Both the position numbers and the translations under genes were made by a program. This document shows, one piece after another, positions 8,175 to 17,620 of a stretch of DNA of 53,816 bases; position 1 is the first letter of the stretch; the number at the start of each line of letters is the position of its first letter. Below the pieces are notes generated by a model. The model saw only the letters and a list, made by a program, of their open reading frames with translations. It had not been told where the DNA came from and ran no database searches. Origin of the DNA: Luminiphilus sp. (GTDB lineage: Bacteria > Pseudomonadota > Gammaproteobacteria > Pseudomonadales > Halieaceae); assembly GCA_016779445.1 (NCBI GenBank), contig JADHNP010000006.1:1-53816 (forward strand), written 5' to 3'.

Positions 8175-9323
8175 ATGAATCAAGCCATCGACCTGGACGA
8201 ACTCACTCTATTTCGCGATATGGGCAGGCGGGCCTTTGAGCAAGAAATTACACCGCACTACGAACAGTGGGAAGCTGATCGCATGGTGCCCCGCACATTA
8301 TGGAATCGACTTGGAGAAGCGGGCTTACTCTGTCCCGATATGGAAGAACAATTCGGCGGCGCCGGCACCGCGCCCCACGTCACCCTGGCGATGATCGAAG
8401 AACTCTCGGAAATGGGCTTCGGTGGATTCGCTTCGGGGTACGGTATTCATAACAATATCGTCGCGCCCTATATCAGTCGTCACGGTACTGAGGAACAGAA
8501 AACTCAATGGCTGCCGAAAATGGCTAAGGGCGAAGTCGTAGGTGCCCTCGCCATGACCGAACCAGGGGCCGGTTCGGACGTTCAGGGCATTCGTACCAAT
8601 GCCGTCCGCGACGGCGACGAATGGGTGCTGAACGGCTCAAAAATCTTCATCACCAATGGTATTCATGCCGATCTGGTGATCGTTGCTGCCATTACTGACC
8701 CCGGAAAGGGCGCCAAAGGCACATCACTCTTTTTGGTGGATGCCCACACCCCAGGTTTCGAGAAGTCTCGCAAAATAGACAAGATCGGTCAGCACACTTC
8801 CGATACCGCCCTCCTCTTCTTCAACGATGTTCGGCTCCCCGATAATGCGCTGCTGGGCGAAGAGAATCGTGGTTTTGTCATCATGATGGAGGAATTACCT
8901 CGAGAACGACTAGGTATTGCCGCGCAAGCGGTGGCTGCATCAGAGGGCGCCCTGAATATTACCGTGCAGTATGTTCAGGAACGGGAGGCATTTGGTCAAA
9001 AAATTGCCCAGTTCCAGAATACGCGCTTTAAGCTGGCGGAAGTCAAAACAGATATCGCGATCAACCGCGCGTTTTATGAGCAGTGCGCCCAACAGTACGC
9101 TCACGGCTCATTGACACCCGATACCGCCGCCATGCTGAAATTGGCCAGTTGCGAGATGCAATGCCGCGTAGCGGACCAGTGTCTGCAGCTTTTTGGAGGG
9201 TATGGTTACACCTCGGAGTATTCGATTTCGCGTTTCTATGTGGACGCCCGGATCCAGACAATCTACGGGGGCTCCTCTGAAATCATGCGCGAATTGATTG
9301 CCCGCTCGATGCTGGGGCGCTGA
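8175..9323 (+). CDS. Acyl-CoA dehydrogenase
   Basis: FAD enzyme that introduces the alpha-beta double bond into an acyl-CoA in beta-oxidation or branched-chain catabolism. Family marks are ALAMTEPGAGSDVQGIRT, FITNGIHADLVIV, the arginine-bearing RERLGIAAQAVA, QLFGGYGYTSEY and the catalytic Glu within IYGGSSEIMRELIARSM. The ATG at 8175 (382 residues, AGGG nine bases upstream) is the normal family start; an upstream extension to 8094 is unlikely. No electron-transfer flavoprotein genes are in view. Chain-length preference cannot be told. Confidence 0.92.
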   Translation: MNQAIDLDELTLFRDMGRRAFEQEITPHYEQWEADRMVPRTLWNRLGEAGLLCPDMEEQFGGAGTAPHVTLAMIEELSEMGFGGFASGYGIHNNIVAPYISRHGTEEQKTQWLPKMAKGEVVGALAMTEPGAGSDVQGIRTNAVRDGDEWVLNGSKIFITNGIHADLVIVAAITDPGKGAKGTSLFLVDAHTPGFEKSRKIDKIGQHTSDTALLFFNDVRLPDNALLGEENRGFVIMMEELPRERLGIAAQAVAASEGALNITVQYVQEREAFGQKIAQFQNTRFKLAEVKTDIAINRAFYEQCAQQYAHGSLTPDTAAMLKLASCEMQCRVADQCLQLFGGYGYTSEYSISRFYVDARIQTIYGGSSEIMRELIARSMLGR

Positions 9324-9356
9324 TCTAATGGATCGACGCGCTGAGGAATCAAAACA

Positions 9357-11228
9357 GTGATCGCGATCTTGCCTAGGCGTCTTTTCGCAACAGCTGGAAA
9401 TTGCAATGCGCGGTCGCTAGCGCGAATTGCCAAAAACTACAGGCCACGTTATGTCCATTATATCGGCCTACTCCTGTTGGTCTGCTGGGGCCAGGCCATA
9501 GCGTCCTCAGAAAACTCTGACGAAACCATCCTTAATCAAATTATTGAGACACACTGGCAATGGACATTGGCCCAGTATCCGGAGATGAGGCTGGACTACG
9601 GAGATCGCTCTGGCAACCGACTGTGGACCGACATGAGCCCTGAGGCCTTCACCGCGCGGTACCGTCAGGCGGGACAGTTCGTGCAGCAACTCGAGCAAAT
9701 CGAACCCGCCACACTCTCGTCTCTGAGCCGAGTCAATCGGTCCATGTTGCTGCGTTTGCTCCGCGATAAGCAAACTGAATACGAGGACGGGATGCACCTG
9801 ATTGCGCTCGACATGCGGTCAGGGCCGCAACACCAGCACAGCATGATCGAACGGCTGCCCATGGCGACGCTACAGGACCATGAAGACTGGCTTGTCCGAC
9901 TGAGCACGATGCCTGAGCAGCTGATGCAATACCGGCAATTACTCGAGCAAGGCATCGCAGAGAATCGAGTGCAAGCACAAATTGTAATGTCTCGAGTCCC
10001 CGGTCAGATCGAGAACCTCCTCGCAGGCACGGCCACTGAAAGTCCATTCTATAAGGCATTCCAGAACCTGCCTCCTGACTTGAGCTCAGTAGACAAGGTG
10101 CGCCTGCAGCAAAAAGCAAAACAGATCATATCCGAGCAAATCAACCCTGCGCTTTCCTCGCTACTCCAATTTTTGCAGGCAGACTATCTCCCTGCGGCAC
10201 GCCCACCAGGCATCGGTGCATTGCCAGGCGGGAAGCAGCTATACGCCCGCCTGGCGGCGCACTACACCACCACAGACCTGACGCCTGATGAGATTCACGA
10301 GATCGGCCTCCGCGAGGTTGAGCGTATCCGCAAAGAGATGCAGTCCGTTATTGCGGAAGTGGGATTCGAGGGTGATCTGCGCGCATTCAATGAGTTTTTG
10401 CGCACCGACCCGCAGTTTTACTACGACAGAGCCGAGGCGTTACTGGAGGGCTACCAGGCAGTTTCCAAACGTCTCGATCCCGCCTTAGTCAAGCTGTTCG
10501 GTAAGTTGCCCCGCGCGCCTTACGGCGTGCGCCCCATACCCGAAGAAGAAGCGCCGGATACGACCACCGCATATTACATGCCCCCTGCAGCAGACGGTAG
10601 TCGCCCCGGTTGGTACTACGTCAATCTTTATCGCCCCTCGATGCGACCCAAATTCGAGATGGAGGTGCTGAGCGTGCACGAAAGCGTACCCGGCCATCAC
10701 CTGCAGATCGCACTGGCACAAGAAATGACCAACCTGCCCGACTTCAGACGCAATAGCGGTTTTACCGCATTCATTGAGGGCTGGGGTCTCTATTCCGAGC
10801 GTTTGGGCTACGAAATGGGGCTCTATACCGACCCCTATTCCCGCTACGGACAGTTGGTCTATGACATGTGGCGTGCAGTGCGACTCGTCGTGGATACAGG
10901 TATGCACTACTTTGGCTGGAGCCGACAGCGCGCGATCGATTATTTTCTCGACAACGCCGCCAAAACCGAAGCAGACATCATTAATGAAATCGATCGCTAC
11001 ATTGGCTGGCCTGGTCAGGCTCTCGCGTACAAAATTGGACAATTAAAAATGCTGGAGCTGAGACAAGAAGCGGAGATCGCCTTGGGTGGAGATTTCGATA
11101 TTCGCGCCTTCCACGACGCGCTACTGGGTGCCGGTGCCACACCGCTCGATGTTCTTGAGGCGCGAATGGACCAGTGGCTTAAGCAGCAATTAAGCGAGGT
11201 TCAACCGCAGCCGGTGTTGACGCATTAA
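9357..11228 (+). CDS. Exported DUF885-family putative zinc peptidase
   Basis: DUF885 proteins are thermolysin-like metallopeptidase relatives; the motif VHESVPGHHLQIAL (near residue 442) supplies the HExxxGHH zinc ligands and catalytic Glu. The 623 residues are typical. A hydrophobic stretch at about residues 35-50 (YIGLLLLVCWGQAIASS) looks like a signal peptide, but about 30 basic residues precede it from the GTG at 9357, so the true start may differ; no in-frame ATG lies between. It follows the acyl-CoA dehydrogenase by 33 bases. Physiological substrate unknown. Confidence 0.85.
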   Translation: MIAILPRRLFATAGNCNARSLARIAKNYRPRYVHYIGLLLLVCWGQAIASSENSDETILNQIIETHWQWTLAQYPEMRLDYGDRSGNRLWTDMSPEAFTARYRQAGQFVQQLEQIEPATLSSLSRVNRSMLLRLLRDKQTEYEDGMHLIALDMRSGPQHQHSMIERLPMATLQDHEDWLVRLSTMPEQLMQYRQLLEQGIAENRVQAQIVMSRVPGQIENLLAGTATESPFYKAFQNLPPDLSSVDKVRLQQKAKQIISEQINPALSSLLQFLQADYLPAARPPGIGALPGGKQLYARLAAHYTTTDLTPDEIHEIGLREVERIRKEMQSVIAEVGFEGDLRAFNEFLRTDPQFYYDRAEALLEGYQAVSKRLDPALVKLFGKLPRAPYGVRPIPEEEAPDTTTAYYMPPAADGSRPGWYYVNLYRPSMRPKFEMEVLSVHESVPGHHLQIALAQEMTNLPDFRRNSGFTAFIEGWGLYSERLGYEMGLYTDPYSRYGQLVYDMWRAVRLVVDTGMHYFGWSRQRAIDYFLDNAAKTEADIINEIDRYIGWPGQALAYKIGQLKMLELRQEAEIALGGDFDIRAFHDALLGAGATPLDVLEARMDQWLKQQLSEVQPQPVLTH

Positions 11229-11304
11229 TCTTGAGGCGCCTTTGTTTTCAAAACTTTGGGGTTGGGTGCCCCACGCGTTAGGGCCCTCCCATCACAAAGC
11301 AGGT

Positions 11305-12621
11305 TCAGGCCAGCTCGGTTAGCGAATCAGACAGCGCACCCACCAGAGACGACATTTGCTCCCGCTGCATAACAAAGTGAGGCGCCAGCTGGATGGTGTC
11401 ACCGCCGTAACGCACGAGAAAACCCTTTTCCCACATCCGCATGGCCACCTCAAAAGGCCTCCGCATCGGCTCTCCCGGGTAAGGCTCAAGAGTAAGTGCG
11501 CCTGCAAATCCGTAATTACGGACATCCGCAACATGAGGTTTATCCGCAAGATTGTCATGCAAAAGCCCCTCCCAAAAAGGCGCCTCTTTTGCGACATGCG
11601 CCGGCAGCTTCTCTCGTGACAGCACTTCGAGTGCGGCCAGTCCAGCGGCGCACGCAACCGGGTGCCCCGAGTAGGTATAGCCATGGGCGAATTCCAGCGC
11701 GTAATCCGGCCCTCCGTGGGCCATGAAGGTCTCATAGATCTCACCCGTCGCGACTACCGCGCCCATCGGAATCGCGCCATTGGTGATTTGCTTGGCAAGA
11801 TTCAGAATGTCCGGCGTCACACCGAAGGCCTCGGCTCCCGTATTGGCGCCACAGCGACCGAGCCCCGTAATCACCTCGTCAAAAATCAACAAAATATCGT
11901 TGGCATCGCATAACTCACGCAGTTTTTGCAGGTAGCCTACCGGCGGCGGTATCACCCCTGCAGAGCCCGCCATAGGCTCTACGATGACTGCCGCAATCGT
12001 CGATGCATCGTGCAGCGTAATCAACTCAGCAAGCTCTTCCGCCAAATGTGCGCCAGAGGCTGGCATACCTCGGCAAAACGCATTGTCGGGCAGCAGGGTG
12101 TGCCGCAGATGATCGACCTCCAGCGAGGGACCAAAAGGTTTGCGGTTGGCGCCAATGCCGCCGACAGCCGTGCCACCGTAATTCACGCCGTGGTAGCCCT
12201 TCTGGCGACCAATGAACCGCGTTTTTGCAGGCTGTCCCTTAAGACGCCAGTACGCACGCGCCATTTTTAACGACGTATCAGCAGACTCGGATCCTGAGTT
12301 GGTGAAAAACACATAATCAAGATCTCCCGGCATCAAATGCCTGAGCTTGTCTGCCAGCTGAAAGGCAGTGGGATGACCAAACTGGAATGGCGGACAAAAA
12401 TCGAGCGTCTGGATTTGCTCGGTCACCGCTTGGGAGATCTCAGGATGACCGTGCCCCAAACCCGATGTCCACAAACCAGAATGACCATCGAGAATCCGCC
12501 TGCCCCGATCATCCGTAAACCACACATCGTGCGCCGCAACGATAATGCGAGGATCTCGCTTGAATTGCCGGTTTGCGGTATAGGGCATCCAGTAAGCATC
12601 GAGAGACAGCTGATCGGACAT
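11305..12621 (-). CDS. Omega-amino acid:pyruvate aminotransferase
   Basis: Class III PLP aminotransferase, 438 residues, close in pattern to beta-alanine:pyruvate aminotransferase. It shows LDAYWMPYTANRQFK and FDGxxGLW-like HSGLWTSGLGHGHP at the N-terminus, FTNSGSESADTSLKMARAYW, YHGVNYGG, IFDEVITGLGR with the PLP Asp, and the Schiff-base Lys in LNLAKQITNGAIPMGAV. The ATG at 12621 has GGAGG five bases upstream; the longer frame to 12723 is not needed. It would send beta-alanine or a related omega-amine to malonate semialdehyde or an aldehyde. No matching semialdehyde dehydrogenase is adjacent. Confidence 0.88.
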   Translation of the reverse strand: MSDQLSLDAYWMPYTANRQFKRDPRIIVAAHDVWFTDDRGRRILDGHSGLWTSGLGHGHPEISQAVTEQIQTLDFCPPFQFGHPTAFQLADKLRHLMPGDLDYVFFTNSGSESADTSLKMARAYWRLKGQPAKTRFIGRQKGYHGVNYGGTAVGGIGANRKPFGPSLEVDHLRHTLLPDNAFCRGMPASGAHLAEELAELITLHDASTIAAVIVEPMAGSAGVIPPPVGYLQKLRELCDANDILLIFDEVITGLGRCGANTGAEAFGVTPDILNLAKQITNGAIPMGAVVATGEIYETFMAHGGPDYALEFAHGYTYSGHPVACAAGLAALEVLSREKLPAHVAKEAPFWEGLLHDNLADKPHVADVRNYGFAGALTLEPYPGEPMRRPFEVAMRMWEKGFLVRYGGDTIQLAPHFVMQREQMSSLVGALSDSLTELA

Positions 12622-12751
12622 GGGTCCTCCTTTTTGTTGCGGAGTAGTGTAAACCGAGGCGAACAAGTGCACACTCCCCACATCGGGTAGGCAATTCGTT
12701 GTTGTATCGCACCAGAATCTCATATTTGATCTTCACGACAGGAGTATTCAC

Positions 12752-13219
12752 ATGAAAAAACTGACTCTTACTAGCGCTTTGTCAGGCCTGATCTGGCTCT
12801 CCCTACCTTCGATGGCGCACATCGAGCAGAGCGAACCATTTCAATCTTTACGACAGTCCTATTTCGCGCTTTTGGGCATGACATTTGCCCCCATGGGCGA
12901 CATGGTGAAAGGTAAAATCGAGTGGGATGATGATCGCTTTAGCAGCTGGGCGAACGACCTCCACCACGTCGCGCAGGTTGGTGTCGAACGGGGCTTTGCG
13001 CCGGGTAGCGAGCAGGGCACTACGCGAGCCAAACCGGAGATTTGGTCCAACATGACAGACTTTCAAAGCAAGTTAGAGGACTTCCGTGCCGCGGCGGCAA
13101 AGCTAGCCGAAATCGCGGCCCAGGGTGATTCTGCTGCAAGCCGCGAGCAGTTCATCGCAACCGGAGGTACCTGCAAGGCCTGTCACGATGAGTACAAGTC
13201 TAAGGACTACTTATATTGA
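12752..13219 (+). CDS. Cytochrome c' type periplasmic haem protein
   Basis: Periplasmic four-helix-bundle cytochrome of 155 residues. A signal peptide (residues 1-22, cleaved after SMA) is followed by helices with AAAAKLAEIAAQ, and one haem-binding CKACH near the C-terminus (Cys141, Cys144, His145), the normal cytochrome c' position. Members bind NO or CO or carry electrons. CAGGAG precedes the ATG. It converges tail to tail with the cytochrome b561 gene, 25 bases away; the two often occur together, and b561 could reduce it. Confidence 0.88.
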   Translation: MKKLTLTSALSGLIWLSLPSMAHIEQSEPFQSLRQSYFALLGMTFAPMGDMVKGKIEWDDDRFSSWANDLHHVAQVGVERGFAPGSEQGTTRAKPEIWSNMTDFQSKLEDFRAAAAKLAEIAAQGDSAASREQFIATGGTCKACHDEYKSKDYLY

Positions 13220-13244
13220 GAAAGCATCCGCGGGCGCGCATAGG

Positions 13245-13919
13245 TCAATAAAAACTGGGGGCCTGAGGCGCTATCGTTATCAGCCCCCACAGCCCGACTG
13301 CCGCTATCATGAGCAGAAGAAATGCAAGCCAGAGCGGCCGAGGTGGCTTGGTGGACACTTTGTACCCGGCTTTGCCACTCCACATCGCTTGAATCAACGG
13401 TTGGCGCTTTCGCCACTGATACCAGGCAACCGCCAACAGGTGTAACGCGATCAATACCTGCAGGACCTGCCAGTTTATCAAGTGCCACTCCGTCACCGTC
13501 CCAGAGATCTCCGACGCCCAGTAGGAAAAAGGCCCCTCAAACAACAAATCGTCCCGACTGAACAATCCGGAAGCGCTTTGCACAAGCAATACAGACAGCA
13601 TTGCCATTACCGACCAGCCGCCCAAAGGGTTGTGACCAGCATACTCTCCCCCTCGACGAAGGTAGCGCCAGACAACAAGCGGTGGAGCAAGGAAATGAGT
13701 AAAGCGCGCAGGTTCACTCCCGATAAATCCCCAGATCACGCGCACTGCCACCACACATAACAGACTCGACCCCACCCACTGATGAATATCCATCCTGCCC
13801 TGTTCACCGCTCCACCACATAACAGTGACAGCCAGCGGCAGATACCAATGCACTACCCGTACATAGCGATCCCAAACGGGGTACTCGGCGTCAGTTACCG
13901 ACGATGACGGCGAACTCAC
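13245..13919 (-). CDS. Cytochrome b561 family membrane protein
   Basis: Four-helix inner-membrane dihaem cytochrome, 224 residues. Candidate haem ligands are the histidines in RVVHWYLP (helix 1), MDIHQWVGS (helix 2), and TEWHLINW and IALHLLAVAW (helices 3-4). The C-terminus has another hydrophobic segment (LWLAFLLLMIAAVGLWGLI). It starts with GTG at 13919, overlapping the stop of the upstream M20 gene as GTGA, so the two are translated together. It probably passes electrons between quinone and the neighbouring cytochrome c'. Confidence 0.85.
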   Translation of the reverse strand: MSSPSSSVTDAEYPVWDRYVRVVHWYLPLAVTVMWWSGEQGRMDIHQWVGSSLLCVVAVRVIWGFIGSEPARFTHFLAPPLVVWRYLRRGGEYAGHNPLGGWSVMAMLSVLLVQSASGLFSRDDLLFEGPFSYWASEISGTVTEWHLINWQVLQVLIALHLLAVAWYQWRKRQPLIQAMWSGKAGYKVSTKPPRPLWLAFLLLMIAAVGLWGLITIAPQAPSFY

Positions 13920-15244
13920 CTCGCCAGTAATTCGAGCAGCGCAGTGACCGACGCCTCGACGCCGAGGGACACAGATCGGTCAGGTTCAATTTTGAACAAG
14001 GGCGAGTGATGAGAAGGCACTGGCTCACCGCCCGACTTTTCGCGCAGAAAATCTTCAGGTGGCGTGCCGCCCACGGCAAAATAAAGGCTCGGGATATAGG
14101 GGTTTACCGTAAAAACCGGAAAGTCTTCTGCGCCCATTCCCAGTCTTTCTCCCGAGAAAAATACGCTATCACCGAAGTGATTTCCCCATACATCCATGAT
14201 GCGCTCAGTTAATGCCCGATCATTCAGCGTTGGCGGCACGCTCTCTTCCGATACGACAACTCTGGGTAACTGATCTTCGGGTAATCCTGCAACTCGGCCC
14301 ATGTTCTCTGCGACCCGTCGAATACCGTCCAAGAGCAAGGTTCGATCCTCTGCCGACTCGCTACGAACTGTTAATTGCAGGTGAGCGGCATCAGAAATGA
14401 TGTTGTGCTTGGTGCCACTGTGAAATGCTCCGACTGTGATCACACCGGGACGCCGCGGCGGCAACGTTCTGCTCACGACGGTCTGCAACCCCACAACAAT
14501 CTGGGATCCAAGCACAATGGGATCGATACCCCGGTGAGGTGAAGCCCCGTGAGCACCGACTCCAGTGATATAAATATCAACCGTATCAGCACCTGAGTAC
14601 GGTGAATCAGTTGAGGCGCCGAGTATGCCGGTCGGCAGAGTCGACGTTACGTGGAACGCCATGGCATAGTCCGGCTGACCAAACCGCTCCCAGAGATTGT
14701 CGGCCCGCATGGCAGCTGCCCCCATCACACGCTCCTCGGCCGGCTGCCCAATCAGCATCAAGGTGCCGCGCCACTGGTTTCGCCTCTTAGCCATCATCTC
14801 GGCCGTGCCGATAAGACTAGTGATGTGCACATCGTGACCACAAGCATGCATCACGAAGACTTCATTACCATTAGGATCTATTTGGCGTGCCCTGGAGGCA
14901 TAAGCGAGACCCGACTTCTCTTCAATAGGCAGACCATCCATATCGGCGCGAAACATTACCAACGGACCCTCACCATTTTCGAGTAAAGCCACTATCCCCG
15001 TTCCACCCACATTCCGTTCCACGCGATAACCCAGTTGCTCTAACTCATCGGCCAAACGCACAGCAGTTTGCTGTTCCATGGTCGACAGTTCGGGGTTTTG
15101 GTGAAAATACAGAAACAACTCGCCAAGTTTTGATTGATAGAGGGCGTCAACATCATCACGTAGCGACTCGGCCAGTAAACTGTTCGGCAGTAATATGGCG
15201 AAAACCACCAGCCACGCTCTCAAAATATGAGCAATTGTTTGCAT
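13916..15244 (-). CDS. Exported M20-family amidohydrolase
   Basis: Metallo-amidohydrolase of the hippurate hydrolase/IAA-amino acid hydrolase type that cleaves N-acyl amino acids or similar amides. Metal and catalytic motifs are MFRADMDGLPIEE, MHACGHDVHITSLIGTA, IGQPAEERVMGA and GVGAHGASPHRGIDP, with a dimerisation domain between. The ATG at 15244 (442 residues, GGAGAG just upstream) gives a clean signal peptide ending LLAES, so the enzyme acts in the periplasm. It overlaps the start of cytochrome b561 by four bases. Confidence 0.88.
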   Translation of the reverse strand: MQTIAHILRAWLVVFAILLPNSLLAESLRDDVDALYQSKLGELFLYFHQNPELSTMEQQTAVRLADELEQLGYRVERNVGGTGIVALLENGEGPLVMFRADMDGLPIEEKSGLAYASRARQIDPNGNEVFVMHACGHDVHITSLIGTAEMMAKRRNQWRGTLMLIGQPAEERVMGAAAMRADNLWERFGQPDYAMAFHVTSTLPTGILGASTDSPYSGADTVDIYITGVGAHGASPHRGIDPIVLGSQIVVGLQTVVSRTLPPRRPGVITVGAFHSGTKHNIISDAAHLQLTVRSESAEDRTLLLDGIRRVAENMGRVAGLPEDQLPRVVVSEESVPPTLNDRALTERIMDVWGNHFGDSVFFSGERLGMGAEDFPVFTVNPYIPSLYFAVGGTPPEDFLREKSGGEPVPSHHSPLFKIEPDRSVSLGVEASVTALLELLAR

Positions 15245-15417
15245 GATTCTCTCCTGCATCAGCTTGCCTCGAATAATACCGCAGAATTCCGGGTCCCAAC
15301 GCGAACACATTGCAGATTCGACGCGGTCAGGTTAGTGTCCTCCCGCCGCGGGGCGGTAGGCATCATGCAGCCACGAACTGCAGCCGCTCGCGAGCCATCG
15401 ATACGGAACAGCATTGA

Positions 15418-15939
15418 GTGAATAGCGAAGACATCAAAAATCGATTCGGCAGTTATCACGTTAAAGTGATGCAGCAGGACCAGGATCACCGGGTAGCCAG
15501 CTTGTATAGCGATCACGGCAACAACGCTGTGTGTCGCACGTTGGCGGTCACCTATTTCTGGCACCCGACCCCACCAGAGGTGATCTCCGCTGATCAACTG
15601 ATCAGACAGGGCCATAGCATTGGTAGCACTTTGTCTGGCACAGGCCTGCTGCTCAAAAGACAATCGCTGCTTGAGGCAATCACTCCCAGCGGCGCATCTT
15701 TTGAATTATTAACCGCTGGCACCGTCAGACCCGGCACGCCCTTAGTACTGAGACTGTACCGTTTGGATGCAGGCATATTTGACCGATCCCTGAGTCCTTA
15801 TGCAACGATTGCAGAGGCACACCATCCGGAACACATAGCGCCCAAAAAAGTATTGCCCCCCCTAGCCAGTTTGAGCGAAAACCCAATGGAGATGATCGAA
15901 GAGGCCGCGCTAGCGACCCTGCTTGCAAACCTAGAGTAG
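15418..15939 (+). CDS. Conserved-looking hypothetical cytoplasmic protein
   Basis: 173 residues from GTG at 15418; I do not recognise the family. There is no signal peptide or membrane helix. The N-terminal half is rich in aromatic and His residues (FGSYHVKVMQQDQDHRVASLY, TLAVTYFWHPTPPEV). The middle is beta-like with LVLRLYRLDAGIFDRSL, and the end is an acidic helix (EMIEEAALATLLANLE). Codon use matches its neighbours and it converges on the DUF442 gene. The beta-rich chorismate-lyase/UbiC-like feel of VISADQL...LLLKRQSL is only an impression. Confidence 0.65.
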   Translation: MNSEDIKNRFGSYHVKVMQQDQDHRVASLYSDHGNNAVCRTLAVTYFWHPTPPEVISADQLIRQGHSIGSTLSGTGLLLKRQSLLEAITPSGASFELLTAGTVRPGTPLVLRLYRLDAGIFDRSLSPYATIAEAHHPEHIAPKKVLPPLASLSENPMEMIEEAALATLLANLE

Positions 15940-15975
15940 TCGTAAGAAACGGCTAACCGTGCCCAAGATAAAAAA

Positions 15976-16374
15976 TTACCGCAGCGCCATTCCGAGATCA
16001 AAACCAATCTCTCTGGCCGCGCGAACCGCGTCTGAAACGCTATCTTGGTCCCGCGAAGCAATCCACAGGTTGGCACATCGCGTACCCGTTCGACAATAAG
16101 CCAACACTCGTTGCGCCGGGTCATCAAATAATGCGCCCAGCCCCTGAAGGTCCGGCCCCGGGAAGTCTATCGCTGTCACCGGGTAACGGATAAAGAGTAT
16201 GCCCTCGGCCGCACAAGCAGCCTCGATGTCATCCATCTTGGGTTGGTCAGACACTTCTCCATCCGGACGATTGCACACGATCACAGTAAACCCTTGAGCA
16301 CGCAGCACAGAAACATCATCTACACTTATCTGAGCCGCGACAGATAACGTATCACTTAAGGCAAACAGGGGCAT
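15976..16374 (-). CDS. TIGR01244/DUF442 beta-lactamase-hydrolase-like phosphatase-fold protein
   Basis: Small dual-specificity-phosphatase-fold protein, often called a sulfur transferase, of the kind fused to Blh beta-lactamase-like proteins. The cysteine loop is YCRTGTRCANLWIAS and an early GFTVIVCNRPDGE matches the family. I choose ATG at 16374 (132 residues) because AAGGAG sits five bases upstream; a GTG at 16419 would overlap the purC stop and add 15 polar residues. It directly follows purC. Its activity in this organism is unknown; sulfide or persulfide handling has been proposed for relatives. Confidence 0.8.
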   Translation of the reverse strand: MPLFALSDTLSVAAQISVDDVSVLRAQGFTVIVCNRPDGEVSDQPKMDDIEAACAAEGILFIRYPVTAIDFPGPDLQGLGALFDDPAQRVLAYCRTGTRCANLWIASRDQDSVSDAVRAAREIGFDLGMALR

Positions 16375-16415
16375 ATCTGCTCCTTCATCCGATTGGTTAT
16401 CCGATTGACTTGATG

Positions 16416-17597
16416 TCACCCTTCGCTAGCGAGCCCAAAGTCTTCGGCCAGCACACTCATCATACTCTCCATAGGCCGCTCAGGAGCAACCAATGGTTGC
16501 CCGGTAATCCTCTCCGCAACAGAGAGATAGGTATCTGAGAGCGAGTACAGGAACTGTGCCGGCAATGCGTGCTCCCGGGCGAATTGTTTTCGCTCGTCAA
16601 ACCGCCGATAGTCCAGCAACAACTCGCGATCTTCGACGTGATTTAGCAATGATTGTCGAAAGGCTTCCTTACTGTGCTCCACTACTTGGCCTTTTCGATA
16701 CGCCGCAGCATCCCAGATACGGGATGAATCCGGCGTGCCCACTTCATCCATGTAAATCAGTGAGTCCCTACCAGAAGCGTCCCGCGCGTAGCCAAATTCA
16801 AATTTGGTGTCGACCAACATTAGGTCAAGAGGCGCGAGATGATCCGAAATAAGGTCCACACCCTCTCTGAGCAATGATTCATAGTGCTTGATATCCTGGG
16901 GTGAACGGAAACCAAACGCCTGCCAATACTGCTGCAACTGCTGTTGCGAGATATTGGTATCGTCCGTCTCGGGAACGCCGGGCAATCCCGTGAGCACTCC
17001 TTTGGTAGAGGGGGTCACCAGCGTCTCCGCCAAGGGCTGGTCACGCAGAAGGTTATCAGGTAGCTCGATACCACAGAACCTTCGTTCGCCTTGCTCGTAG
17101 GCGCGCCACATGGAGCCGGTAATGTATCGTCGGGCTATCGCCTCGATCATGACGGGTGCAGCCCTTTGAACAATCCAGACTAGCGGATGGGGAACCTCCA
17201 GAATGTGACTGCGCGCCAATCCATGGCGCTGAAATTCATCGAACCAGAATTTCGAGATTGCATTAAGTGCGGCACCCTTGCCAGGTACTCCGGCGAGATC
17301 TCCTTCGCCGCGCCAGATGCAGTCAAACGCAGAGATACGATCACTGATTACCATTACCGCCAACTGCGAATCTGTCGCGATTGCGTAGTCGCGCTCGGCA
17401 ATCAGACGTGCGCTGTCTGCTTGCGACAACCAGTAAACAGACCGCACCTTGCCTGAATGAACAGGCTCGCTGGTCCGAATAGGCAACGTGTCGTTAACAG
17501 CGAGCACTTCTGAACTCACAGTGATATTTCCCGCACACTTGGCATAGGCGCCAGTTTTGCTCAAAATGCGGCCGCTTGTCACGGTCTGTGTAAGCAA
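16416..17597 (-). CDS. purC: SAICAR synthetase (long form)
   Basis: Phosphoribosylaminoimidazole-succinocarboxamide synthase of purine biosynthesis, joining aspartate to CAIR with ATP. It is the long gammaproteobacterial form: [61 protein letters not shown] and [15 protein letters not shown]. The start is uncertain. TTG at 17597 has a strong GGGAGG and gives 393 residues, while relatives begin near [12 protein letters not shown], which a GTG at 17519 would give, with a weak ribosome site. The TTG start leaves only 23 bases to the divergent TonB receptor. Confidence 0.93.
   Translation of the reverse strand: MLTQTVTSGRILSKTGAYAKCAGNITVSSEVLAVNDTLPIRTSEPVHSGKVRSVYWLSQADSARLIAERDYAIATDSQLAVMVISDRISAFDCIWRGEGDLAGVPGKGAALNAISKFWFDEFQRHGLARSHILEVPHPLVWIVQRAAPVMIEAIARRYITGSMWRAYEQGERRFCGIELPDNLLRDQPLAETLVTPSTKGVLTGLPGVPETDDTNISQQQLQQYWQAFGFRSPQDIKHYESLLREGVDLISDHLAPLDLMLVDTKFEFGYARDASGRDSLIYMDEVGTPDSSRIWDAAAYRKGQVVEHSKEAFRQSLLNHVEDRELLLDYRRFDERKQFAREHALPAQFLYSLSDTYLSVAERITGQPLVAPERPMESMMSVLAEDFGLASEG
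17539..17567 (+). promoter_or_regulatory. Candidate promoter of the TonB receptor inside purC 5' end
   Basis: TTGGCA (17539-17544) and CAAAAT (17562-17567) are 17 bases apart, five and four of six matches. Transcription from about 17574 would give a leader of some 45 bases before the receptor ATG at 17621. The promoter lies within the extended purC frame, or within the intergenic space if purC starts at 17519. Confidence 0.4.
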
Positions 17598-17620
17598 GAA
17601 ACCTCCCTAGGAATTAATGC

